Shown one piece after another: positions 1 to 6,202 of a stretch of 64,000 nucleotides of DNA. Positions within the stretch are counted from its first letter, which is position 1; every line of letters starts with the position of its first letter. The notes under the pieces are model-generated. The model made no database searches and was not told where the DNA came from. It worked only from the letters and a program-made list of their open reading frames with translations. The stretch lies in NCBI GenBank assembly GCA_964540695.1, contig CAZINS010000001.1, positions 222,566-286,565 of the forward strand, read 5' to 3'. Source of the stretch: DYGA01 sp964540695. GTDB lineage: Bacteria > Patescibacteriota > Patescibacteriia > S139-126. The position numbers and the translations under genes are program-made.

Positions 1-446
1 CTGCTAATTAATTCACCTGCTGTTATGCCTTGAGGTGATACGTGATCAAAATATTGTTTGGCAATCATATCATCCAACTTTTTTTGAGCAGCCTGCTGTA
101 ATAACCCGCTTTCTTTTAAAGGTGGTAAATCATATTTAATGCGTGCTTCATTGGTATAGAAAACTACTCCTGTACTATTTAAATTATCTACATTGTTTTT
201 TAAATTGTTTCTTAATGGCGCTGGGGTTTTTACAGTTTCTATTAAAGGTGCAGCTGAGCTACCAACTTCAGTTACTAGACTATGCAAAACATCAATCGGA
301 TTTGTTTGCCAATCCATCACTCTGCTATAACTTGACCAACTAGTCGACTGCCAAATATTAATTAATTTTTTATTTTGCCACCACCCGACTAAAAAAATTA
401 ATACAACAAAAACAAGCAACCAAATGAGACTTTTATTTTTAAACAT
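1..446 (-). CDS. CAP-domain (SCP/PR-1) secreted protein, 5' part
   Basis: Partial gene running off the left edge; the first 148 residues are visible. An N-terminal hydrophobic segment (residues 5-22, IWLLVFVVLIFLVGWW) looks like a signal anchor. After a spacer, residues from about 100 carry the CAP pattern: NEAR..., LPPL, AAQKKLDDM, YFDHVSPQG. CAP proteins are extracytoplasmic; this class is common in CPR surface proteomes, but its activity is unknown. The start is the ATG at 446, 9 nt downstream of the cupin stop, so the two are probably cotranscribed. The family call is firm for the N-terminal half of the domain; the catalytic-like second half lies outside the window. Confidence 0.8.
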   Translation of the reverse strand, partial: MFKNKSLIWLLVFVVLIFLVGWWQNKKLINIWQSTSWSSYSRVMDWQTNPIDVLHSLVTEVGSSAAPLIETVKTPAPLRNNLKNNVDNLNSTGVVFYTNEARIKYDLPPLKESGLLQQAAQKKLDDMIAKQYFDHVSPQGITAGELIS

Positions 447-455
447 AAAAATTTT

Positions 456-845
456 TTACTCAGTGGTAACTCCGTCAAAATGTTCCTCAATTTCAGCATC
501 TGCTTTGGTAACATGAACAATATCATGTCTGTGTTCTGGTGGTGAGTATAAAGTATAGAGTTTCATCGGCTCAGTACCGGTATTAATAACATTGTGTTTC
601 ATGCCCGCTGGGATTACCATGGCAAAATTATCAGACAATTTATGTGTTACCCCATCAAGTATTGCCTCACCCTCGCCGGCTTCAATCCTAATAAACTGAT
701 CTAACTCATGAATTTCTTCACCAATCTCTTCCCCAGGCAACAAACTCATTACAACCAGCTGACTATTTTTTGCTGTGTAGAGTATTTTTCTAAAATTGTT
801 ATTATTTTTTGTTTCTGTTTCAATGTTCGCTACATAACCATGCAT
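456..845 (-). CDS. Cupin-domain protein
   Basis: 129 residues, a complete single-domain cupin. Motif 1 is GEEIGEEIHELDQFIRIEAGEG (H46, D49, Q50, with the usual first His pair altered); motif 2 is IPAGMKHNVINTG with H84. Such small cupins bind a metal and are often called mannose-6-phosphate-isomerase-like or sugar-binding, but the substrate cannot be read from sequence. It is the first gene of a unit with the CAP protein. A TGn-extended -10 (TATACT) lies about 35 nt upstream of the ATG. Confidence 0.85.
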   Translation of the reverse strand: MHGYVANIETETKNNNNFRKILYTAKNSQLVVMSLLPGEEIGEEIHELDQFIRIEAGEGEAILDGVTHKLSDNFAMVIPAGMKHNVINTGTEPMKLYTLYSPPEHRHDIVHVTKADAEIEEHFDGVTTE

Positions 846-879
846 AAATTTATATTTTAATAATTAAGGCTCATTTTTT

Positions 880-908
880 AGTATAGCACAATGCTGATTT
901 TGCCCCAA
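880..908 (-). promoter_or_regulatory. Promoter of cupin/CAP unit
   Basis: Read on the minus strand: TTGGGG (903-908), 17-bp spacer, TGC-TATACT extended -10 (880-885). The -35 is poor but the extended -10 is good. Confidence 0.5.
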
Positions 909-935
909 ATGTATATTAAATAACCTTATTTAACC

Positions 936-964
936 TTGACTTTTTTTATTTTTTTTATTACAAT
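936..964 (+). promoter_or_regulatory. Sigma-70 type promoter
   Basis: TTGACT (936-941), 17 bp, TACAAT (959-964), then AGGAG at 991-995 and ATG at 1003. A near-consensus promoter for the orphan gene at 1003. Confidence 0.8.
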
Positions 965-1002
965 AAACCGAAAATTCTTTAACAAAATACAGGAGATATA
1001 AA

Positions 1003-1482
1003 ATGAATAAAATTGAACTATTCAAAAAAACCTACGAGGTTGCAGGTTTAACAAGCGGTCTGATGTATGAGATGTTTGCTGAATATAATGGTGGGCAAAT
1101 AGAACTTGAACTTTTTACTACTACCTCGAGTGGTAAAAAAATACGAAGCATCCTTAGAGGCGTAACTGATTTTATTATTACTGAAAATATAAACGGACAA
1201 GATGTTGTTCGTGTTATATGGAAATGGATAGCTTCCAAATTAAAAGGTTCATACTATTTAACTAATTATCGAGCTGCCTCATTTACTAAACACCAAGGAG
1301 AATTCCTTGAGCAAAATCCAAATCACGACCAAAGTATGATTTTACTTGTCTTAGATGAAGATGAGGATGAAGCTAAAGCTGACCCCAATACTTACAAAGT
1401 GGTACGTGTCGATTTTATTGATGCCAATGATCCTAATTATTTACCCTACGATTTGGTAGTTAAAGGTAAAAAGAACCCTTAA
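1003..1482 (+). CDS. Hypothetical protein, 159 aa
   Basis: Not recognised. It is soluble with no membrane segment, and has an acidic stretch DEDEDEAKADP near residue 120 and a mostly beta-like composition. A good Shine-Dalgarno (AGGAG, 7 nt before the ATG), a near-consensus promoter and a terminator make it a well-expressed single-gene unit. It sits alone on the plus strand between minus-strand genes. Confidence 0.75.
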   Translation: MNKIELFKKTYEVAGLTSGLMYEMFAEYNGGQIELELFTTTSSGKKIRSILRGVTDFIITENINGQDVVRVIWKWIASKLKGSYYLTNYRAASFTKHQGEFLEQNPNHDQSMILLVLDEDEDEAKADPNTYKVVRVDFIDANDPNYLPYDLVVKGKKNP

Positions 1483-1490
1483 AAAGCTAG

Positions 1491-1517
1491 GCTCCGAAAA
1501 TATTTCGGAGCTTTTTT
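1491..1517. terminator. Intrinsic terminator
   Basis: GCTCCGAAA (1491-1499), 3-nt loop, TTTCGGAGC (1503-1511), then TTTTTT. Ends the 1003 gene; an A-rich left flank lets it also serve the minus-strand unit ending at 1560. Confidence 0.85.
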
Positions 1518-1559
1518 ATCTACTATAGTCTTTGGCCACGGACGTTAGCCCGTGAAGAT

Positions 1560-2177
1560 TCATTTATCTCGCAATCTATAAGTAGCAAAAGTAATAATTG
1601 ATCCTGCCAAAAAAACAGCTCCCATAAAAATATAAATCATTATTTCTTTAAAAAACCTTTCTGGAAAAATTTGAATCAATAAACTACTTTCAGGAAAAAT
1701 AAAATTACCTTGGGGGAAAAATATATTATGAAAATATAAAAAATTGACAGTAAAATCAATCAACACCAACAAAGCCAAAACAAATAGTAAAATCATGGAA
1801 AAAATTGCACCACTTCTAAATAATTTATAAAAAACTTCTGGGGAGCCTAAAAACTTAAAAAATATATATAATAAAATTAGTAATAAAATTGTGATTAACA
1901 AAACATAAAAACCTTGGCGGACCAATAAGGCTACATCGGCCATATGGGCAGTTTCATTTTCAGTAAAAATATTTGGCAACTGACTTTTATTTAGCAAAAA
2001 ATTTAAGGTCTGTTTAGTTAAGTCAGTTAGTTGCTTTTCATCTATTACTTCTATATTTTGCGTGGTGATTACAGTTTTTACTATAAGTGATTGTTGCCAA
2101 AGTAAAAAATATATTGGTAATAATAAAATAAAAACCATGGTGGCTAGGAAAATAACTAAACGTAAAATTATTTTCAT
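1560..2177 (-). CDS. DUF1461 (TIGR01906 family) integral membrane protein
   Basis: 205 residues, four hydrophobic segments (about 4-27, 92-112, 123-146, 180-200). The extracytoplasmic loop has the family signatures FTENETAHMADV (about 70-81) and FLYFHNIFFPQGNFIFPESSLLIQIFPERFF. Members are widespread in bacteria; no biochemical role is established to my knowledge. It starts 4 nt after the TraX-like gene, so the two form one unit downstream of tRNA-Pro. Confidence 0.8.
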   Translation of the reverse strand: MKIILRLVIFLATMVFILLLPIYFLLWQQSLIVKTVITTQNIEVIDEKQLTDLTKQTLNFLLNKSQLPNIFTENETAHMADVALLVRQGFYVLLITILLLILLYIFFKFLGSPEVFYKLFRSGAIFSMILLFVLALLVLIDFTVNFLYFHNIFFPQGNFIFPESSLLIQIFPERFFKEIMIYIFMGAVFLAGSIITFATYRLRDK

Positions 2178-2181
2178 ATTT

Positions 2182-2856
2182 TTAAATAAAATATTTAATT
2201 AAAATTAAAAATAAAAGGTGCCCGGGATAAAAAGCATAAAAAACATATTTAAATCGTCTGCCAATCTGGCCATTATAAAATTTTATGAAAAACAATGGAA
2301 CTAAAGAAAAAAACTGGATAAAAATTTGACTTTCAAAAATAAACAAATTTAACTGAGCTAATAGGTAGCGTTGTAAAATAAAAAATATGTTTAAGCTTAT
2401 TTGCCAAATTACTAAATTAAAAATGTTTTTACTACTAATATACCAATAAAATGAAATGGGAAATAAAACACCGTACCAACCATAATCAACTTTTATCAAT
2501 TCACCCAATAAAGCAATAAACAAAACCATAGCCATGGCCAGATATTTATTTTTTATTTTATTATATAAAAAAATTGCCACTAGTCCTAAAAACAAAGTGA
2601 CAAATATATTGAGTGTTACCCCAGGAAACGCTAAATAAAAAATAGGTTGAGAAACTAGAGCAAAAATCAATAACCGCCCCAGATATTTATAAACATTACT
2701 AGTATTAGTAAAACCAATCGCCAATAAATAAGCAAATAATGGAAAACTAAATCTACCAATAACTCTTAGCCAAATTAAATCTGGAAAAAATAAAGCACCA
2801 ACATGATCTACAAGCATAAACAAACAAGCGGCAATTTTGAGATGAAAAGAGTTCAT
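2182..2856 (-). CDS. TraX-like membrane protein
   Basis: 224 residues using ATG 2856. A longer open frame to 2955 exists but its N-terminus is tRNA-Pro sequence, so it is rejected. The start reads MNSFHLKIAACLFMLVDHVG, followed by GRFSFPLFAYLLAIGF, the hallmark of TraX family proteins (TraX of F acetylates pilin; chromosomal relatives are of unknown substrate). About seven membrane spans. It lies directly downstream of tRNA-Pro (about 54 nt) and 4 nt before the DUF1461 gene, so the tRNA and both membrane genes may share transcription. Confidence 0.8.
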   Translation of the reverse strand: MNSFHLKIAACLFMLVDHVGALFFPDLIWLRVIGRFSFPLFAYLLAIGFTNTSNVYKYLGRLLIFALVSQPIFYLAFPGVTLNIFVTLFLGLVAIFLYNKIKNKYLAMAMVLFIALLGELIKVDYGWYGVLFPISFYWYISSKNIFNLVIWQISLNIFFILQRYLLAQLNLFIFESQIFIQFFSLVPLFFIKFYNGQIGRRFKYVFYAFYPGHLLFLILIKYFI

Positions 2857-2910
2857 TTGCTTATAAAATTTATGGTCGACTAGTTTAGCCAGTCTTAACC
2901 AAGCTAAACT

Positions 2911-2987
2911 TGGTCGGGGTAGCCGGACTTGAACCGGCGACCTCATGCACCCCATGCATGCGCGCTAGCCAACTGCGCTATACCCCG
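2911..2987 (-). tRNA. tRNA-Pro(GGG), CCA encoded
   Basis: 77 nt including encoded CCA (2911-2913). Acceptor CGGGGTA/TACCCCG, D-stem GCGC/GCGC, anticodon stem CATGC/GCATG with loop ATGGGGT (anticodon GGG), and T-arm GCCGG-TTCAAGT-CCGGC. C1-G72 and the overall sequence fit proline tRNA. Its 5' end overlaps the last 23 nt of the upstream GIY-YIG reading frame, whose stop TAG lies in the D-loop. Confidence 0.95.
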
Positions 2988-3222
2988 ATAATTTATTTTT
3001 TAATTCTTTAAAACCATTATAAGTTTTATAAAACATTTCTTTTCTTCTAGCTTCCGTCTCATTATCATACTTCTCTTTATATATTAAAATTAATGGTCTT
3101 CTATTTTTTGTGGATAATACTTTACCATCATTATGTTCTTTGATTCTTCTCTGTAAATCGTTGGTAGACCCAATGTATTTATTATTATCCTTCAAACTTT
3201 TCAATATATAAACGTAATACAT
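2965..3222 (-). CDS. GIY-YIG nuclease, copy A, next to tRNA-Pro
   Basis: 85 residues, a stand-alone GIY-YIG domain: YYVYILKS (GIY-like strand), NKYIGSTND (YIG), LQRRIKEHN (catalytic Arg), and KYDNETEARRKE carrying the metal-binding Glu. Residues 1-79 are identical to copy B; the last six come from the tRNA-Pro 5' end, and the stop is TAG in the D-loop. Single-domain GIY-YIG proteins can be homing-type or repair nucleases. The flanking duplication of tRNA sequence favours a homing role here (inference). No clear Shine-Dalgarno. Confidence 0.85.
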   Translation of the reverse strand: MYYVYILKSLKDNNKYIGSTNDLQRRIKEHNDGKVLSTKNRRPLILIYKEKYDNETEARRKEMFYKTYNGFKELKNKLSGYSAVG

Positions 3223-3228
3223 AATTAT

Positions 3229-3528
3229 TTAACTAAGTGCTAGCCAGCCCCGGGCCAAATGGCCCGTTAGGGCCAGGCCTGCGCTATACCCCGATAATTT
3301 ATTTTTTAATTCTTTAAAACCATTATAAGTTTTATAAAACATTTCTTTTCTTCTAGCTTCCGTCTCATTATCATACTTCTCTTTATATATTAAAATTAAT
3401 GGTCTTCTATTTTTTGTGGATAATACTTTACCATCATTATGTTCTTTGATTCTTCTCTGTAAATCGTTGGTAGACCCAATGTATTTATTATTATCCTTCA
3501 AACTTTTCAATATATAAACGTAATACAT
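3229..3528 (-). CDS. GIY-YIG nuclease, copy B
   Basis: 99 residues; identical to copy A for the nuclease domain, then a tail translated from the decapitated tRNA-Pro (CGGGGTATAGCGCAG) and its GC-rich palindrome. It lies exactly 306 bp from copy A. The tail difference shows that C-terminal residues are incidental to function. The same catalytic residues are present, so it may be active. Confidence 0.8.
   Translation of the reverse strand: MYYVYILKSLKDNNKYIGSTNDLQRRIKEHNDGKVLSTKNRRPLILIYKEKYDNETEARRKEMFYKTYNGFKELKNKLSGYSAGLALTGHLARGWLALS
3239..3293 (-). pseudogene. Decapitated tRNA-Pro 5' fragment with palindrome in D-loop (unit A)
   Basis: tRNA nt 1-15 at 3279-3293, GC-rich block at 3247-3278 (nested GGCCC/GGGCC and GGGCCA/TGGCCC hairpins), then TGGCTAGC at 3239-3246. 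After the D-loop remnant the sequence leaves tRNA-Pro and enters the nuclease leader. It cannot fold as a tRNA. Confidence 0.85.
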
Positions 3529-3544
3529 AATTATTTAACTAAGT

Positions 3545-3599
3545 GCTAGCCAGCCCCGGGCCAAATGGCCCGTTAGGGCCAGGCCTGCGCTATACCCCG
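3545..3599 (-). pseudogene. Decapitated tRNA-Pro 5' fragment with palindrome in D-loop (unit B)
   Basis: Same structure as 3239-3293, displaced by 306 bp: tRNA nt 1-15 at 3585-3599, palindromic block at 3553-3584, D-loop remnant at 3545-3552. Confidence 0.85.
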
Positions 3600-3640
3600 A
3601 TAAATTAATTATAATTTATAAAAAATAAATTATAAATAAG

Positions 3641-4039
3641 ATGACTTGTCAACTCAAAAAAATAATGCTATTTATTAATTATATGAATTCTAAATTAATT
3701 AAAGCTTTCAATTGGATATTCACATTTTTACTAGTGGTTTCTATCATACCATTTTTTACTTATCAAGGGGATATGCAATTCTTAGTTTTAATTGTAATGT
3801 TAGTAGCAATCGTAGCCAGTACTATTTCTTACATACCTTACAATAAAAAAGGTGACGAGGAAATTGCCTATCTTACAAGTTATATCTCTCACTTGGTAAT
3901 TATTGTTGTAATGTTTTTATTGGCCTTGTGGGAACTAAATAATATTGGCTTCATCAATGTCTGGTTTTATGTTTTGCTGTTGACAGTCGCACTCGCCAGG
4001 CCGGTTATTTATCTTTTAATAAAGGCTTTCAAAAAATAA
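3641..4039 (+). CDS. Small membrane protein, hypothetical
   Basis: 132 residues, four hydrophobic segments (about 21-40, 46-66, 83-103, 107-127) with a short cytoplasmic-type loop YNKKGDEE. Not recognised. No Shine-Dalgarno precedes any start; ATG at 3665 or 3683 is possible, the latter giving MNSKLIKAFNW. Ends with its own terminator. Confidence 0.6.
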   Translation: MTCQLKKIMLFINYMNSKLIKAFNWIFTFLLVVSIIPFFTYQGDMQFLVLIVMLVAIVASTISYIPYNKKGDEEIAYLTSYISHLVIIVVMFLLALWELNNIGFINVWFYVLLLTVALARPVIYLLIKAFKK

Positions 4040-4063
4040 TATATCTATTTTATATAAATTCAC

Positions 4064-4089
4064 ACTCTTTCTGCCAGAAAGAGTTTTTT
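4064..4089 (+). terminator. Intrinsic terminator
   Basis: ACTCTTTCT / AGAAAGAGT hairpin with GCC loop, followed by TTTTTT (4084-4089); 25 nt after the 3641 gene. Confidence 0.85.
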
Positions 4090-4093
4090 AATA

Positions 4094-4309
4094 TAAAAAC
4101 TAAAGAGGCCATCCATTTGGACGACCTCTCCAGCCTATGTAGGGTGCACTTTAGGATAATTCTAGTACCGCTTCCCTGAAATCAGGTGGGTTTCCGCAGG
4201 ATCAGATTATCTGAAAAAATATCTAGAAATTCTCATCAAACCTGTCCGATATAAGAATCCCTTGAAGCATTGATTGTAGAAAGACGTAACTAGAACTCCC
4301 TCTCCGTGC
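4094..4309 (-). ncRNA. Structured stand-alone RNA of about 215 nt, family unassigned (6S-like rod?)
   Basis: No gene occupies 4090-4420. On the minus strand a TGC-TATAAT extended -10 (4316-4321) precedes a sequence with nested long-range complementarities: TGCAC/GTGCA, GGA/TCC, TTCTAGT/ACTAGAA, GCTTC/GAAGC, CAGGT/ACCTG. It ends in an AGAGGTCGTCC/GGATGGCCTCT-type hairpin (4104-4129) and an interrupted T-run. The nested pairings give a rod with large asymmetric bulges, as in 6S RNA. I do not see SRP, RNase P or tmRNA signatures. Promoter, fold and terminator make an RNA gene likely; the identity is open. Confidence 0.55.
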
Positions 4310-4315
4310 ATAACA

Positions 4316-4324
4316 ATTATAGCA
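4316..4324 (-). promoter_or_regulatory. Extended -10 promoter of the 4.1-kb RNA
   Basis: Minus strand TGC followed by TATAAT (4316-4321); no good -35, as is usual for TGn promoters. Confidence 0.6.
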
Positions 4325-4375
4325 TAATTACAAAATTATTAAAAAGAGCCAAATAGTAGGCTAAAAATAGCAAAA

Positions 4376-4394
4376 AACCGCTAGTTTAGCGGTT
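4376..4394 (-). terminator. Intrinsic terminator after ndk
   Basis: AACCGCTA / TAGCGGTT hairpin with 3-nt loop; read on the minus strand it continues into TTTTGC. Ends the prfB-to-ndk unit. Confidence 0.8.
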
Positions 4395-4420
4395 AATTGT
4401 GGATATCTTATTTTGATTTT

Positions 4421-4894
4421 TTAACTTATCTCATCACTGGCATACACCCAATTCCAATCATCCTTACGATAAGCAAATAATTCATCTGCTTTAAAAAATC
4501 TGTCAATTTCTTTGGCCGCTGCTTCTAAACTATCTGAAGCATGAACTATATTATTTGAAGCGGACATAGAAAAATCACCTCTAATTGAACCTGAATCTGC
4601 TACCCTACCTTTAGTTGGACCAACTATCAACCGAACAGTATCAATTACCTCCACCCCTTCCAACACCAAAAAAACCACTGGAGATGATTTCATAAATTTT
4701 TTTAAATCATTGAAAAATGGTTTATCAGCATGATGTGAGTAATGTTGATTCAATAAATCGTCTGACAAAAATCCCATTTTCATTCCGGCAATTTTTAAAC
4801 CCTTTTCTTCAAAACGAGTAATAATCCTTCCCAATAAATTTCTTTGTAAAGCATCCGGCTTAATAATAATTAAAGATCTTTCCAATTTAGACAT
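4421..4894 (-). CDS. ndk: Nucleoside diphosphate kinase
   Basis: 157 residues. Transfers the gamma phosphate from ATP to NDPs through a phosphohistidine. The active-site motif NIVHASDS places the catalytic His at 118; KPDA (residues 12-15) and the GPTKGRVADSGSIRGDF loop (92-108) are intact. Slightly longer than the typical 140-150. It is the last gene of the minus-strand unit, 4 nt after the receiver-domain gene. In a genome with little nucleotide synthesis it supplies NTP/dNTP balance. Confidence 0.95.
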   Translation of the reverse strand: MSKLERSLIIIKPDALQRNLLGRIITRFEEKGLKIAGMKMGFLSDDLLNQHYSHHADKPFFNDLKKFMKSSPVVFLVLEGVEVIDTVRLIVGPTKGRVADSGSIRGDFSMSASNNIVHASDSLEAAAKEIDRFFKADELFAYRKDDWNWVYASDEIS

Positions 4895-4898
4895 AAAT

Positions 4899-5273
4899 TT
4901 ATTTTAAATATTCTGCAACTTTATCAACTAGTTGAGCTGGTGTCAAATTAGCTTTAACTAAATAATCTATAGCTCCTAATTTTTTCCCCTTAACCACATC
5001 TTCATCCTGACCTAAGTTAGTCAACATAATTACTTTGATATCAGCTGTTCCTTTTTCTGCTTTTAACTCTTTTAAAACCATAAAACCATCTTTTTTTGGT
5101 AAAATAATATCAAGTAAAATTATATCTGGTTTCTCTTTTTTGGCTTTTTCAATACCTTCTGAACCATCAGCAGCTACCACTACCTCATAATTCTCGTGTT
5201 CAAATTTTGTTTGATACATTTGAGCTAATGACTCTTCATCCTCAATAATCAAAACTTTTTTAGATGTAGACAT
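4899..5273 (-). CDS. Stand-alone response regulator receiver domain
   Basis: 124 residues, CheY-like with no output domain. Acidic pocket E11/D12, phosphoacceptor D55 (in PDIILLDIILP), T85 and K107 all present, so it should accept phosphate. No histidine kinase is in the window. Receiver proteins of this kind in CPR often sit near pilus genes; here it lies between comEC and ndk, so the partner is unknown. Confidence 0.9.
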   Translation of the reverse strand: MSTSKKVLIIEDEESLAQMYQTKFEHENYEVVVAADGSEGIEKAKKEKPDIILLDIILPKKDGFMVLKELKAEKGTADIKVIMLTNLGQDEDVVKGKKLGAIDYLVKANLTPAQLVDKVAEYLK

Positions 5274-5311
5274 AAATAATAATAATAATTACTTTGAGTA
5301 TAACAAAAAGG

Positions 5312-6202
5312 TTATTTTATTTCAATATTTTGACCAGCAGTAGATATTTTTATAGTCCCCAACTCGTCGGTACGTAAAACTCTAGCTTTATTTTTTATTA
5401 AACGTTGTAAAACAATAAAATGAGGATGACCATAACTATTATCTTTACCAGCTGATATAATCACAAACTGGGGCTGTACCCTGGATAAAAATTCTTGATG
5501 AGTAGATGTTCTAGAGCCATGATGCCCGGCTTTCATTACTTCAACTTTTAAATTATCATACACTTCAACCAATTTTAACTCTTGAGCTTGAGGCAAATCA
5601 CCGGTTAATAAAAAATCTATATCATGATAACTAAATTTAATCGCTAATGATGATTCATTGGTATCGTTGAAAGTACGACCCAATAAATTCTCTAAGGGAT
5701 AAAGTACCGTAATATCTAAATTACCATAATTGAAATTTTGTCCCGCCTGACCAATTATAATTTCTGCTCCACTTGCTCGTATTTGTTCTTGCCAAATTTG
5801 ATAAGCAGCTAAATCATCAATAATGCCATTGTATAAAACCTTTTTTATTTTGTAACGCTTAACCACTTCTACTAAACCATTGATATGATCGGCGTCGGGA
5901 TGAGTGAGAATTAATAGATCAATTGTTCTTTCGTAAAAAGGCAAAGCTTGGCCGAGAGCATATAAAACTGACAAACTGGGACCGCCATCAACTAATACTA
6001 CTTCGCGACTATCAGTATAAAACAAAGTGGCATCACCCTGACCGACATCTAAAAAATAAACATCTACTTGTGAACGCTTTGTTTTCTGTTGATAAAAATC
6101 ATTCCCCCAATTTACCAGATCTTTAACCAATAAAAATACAGTTGCTAGTAAAATTAAACCAAGTATGACGCTAAACCAAAGTCGACGTTTTTCTTTGTAC
6201 AT
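5312..6202 (-). CDS. ComEC metallo-beta-lactamase half
   Basis: 296 residues. One N-terminal membrane segment (about 8-28), then a metallo-beta-lactamase fold: GQGDATLF, DGG, THPDADHINGL (metal ligands), a DTNESSL stretch, LLTGDL, MKAGHHGSRTST and SYGHPH. This corresponds to the C-terminal domain of ComEC, thought to degrade the non-transported strand during DNA uptake. Its ATG at 6202 lies 32 nt inside the end of the competence-domain gene, consistent with translational coupling of a split comEC. Confidence 0.88.
   Translation of the reverse strand: MYKEKRRLWFSVILGLILLATVFLLVKDLVNWGNDFYQQKTKRSQVDVYFLDVGQGDATLFYTDSREVVLVDGGPSLSVLYALGQALPFYERTIDLLILTHPDADHINGLVEVVKRYKIKKVLYNGIIDDLAAYQIWQEQIRASGAEIIIGQAGQNFNYGNLDITVLYPLENLLGRTFNDTNESSLAIKFSYHDIDFLLTGDLPQAQELKLVEVYDNLKVEVMKAGHHGSRTSTHQEFLSRVQPQFVIISAGKDNSYGHPHFIVLQRLIKNKARVLRTDELGTIKISTAGQNIEIK

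Larger units (their letters stand above)
2975..3599 (-). mobile_element. Tandem GIY-YIG / decapitated-tRNA-Pro element (2 units of 306 bp)
   Basis: The segment 2975-3280 is repeated as 3281-3586 with no difference I can find; a third copy of the tRNA 5' end follows at 3587-3602. Each unit reads, on the minus strand: tRNA-Pro nt 1-15, a 32-nt GC-rich palindromic block, TGGCTAGC (D-loop remnant), ACTTAG, GIY-YIG gene. The intact tRNA-Pro comes last. Repetition of the unit suggests repeated insertion at, or unequal exchange through, the tRNA 5' end. Confidence 0.7.

Noticed and set aside
2857..2955. Longer N-terminus of the TraX-like protein starting inside tRNA-Pro
   Set aside because: The extra 33 residues are a translation of tRNA sequence; ATG 2856 gives the family-like start.
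2975..3599. CRISPR-like array
   Set aside because: Two long coding units of 306 bp, not short repeats with variable spacers. No CRISPR array or cas gene was seen in the window.
4094..4309. SRP, tmRNA or RNase P RNA
   Set aside because: No GGAA-tetraloop SRP helix, no tmRNA tag or alanine acceptor, no RNase P P4 signature seen.
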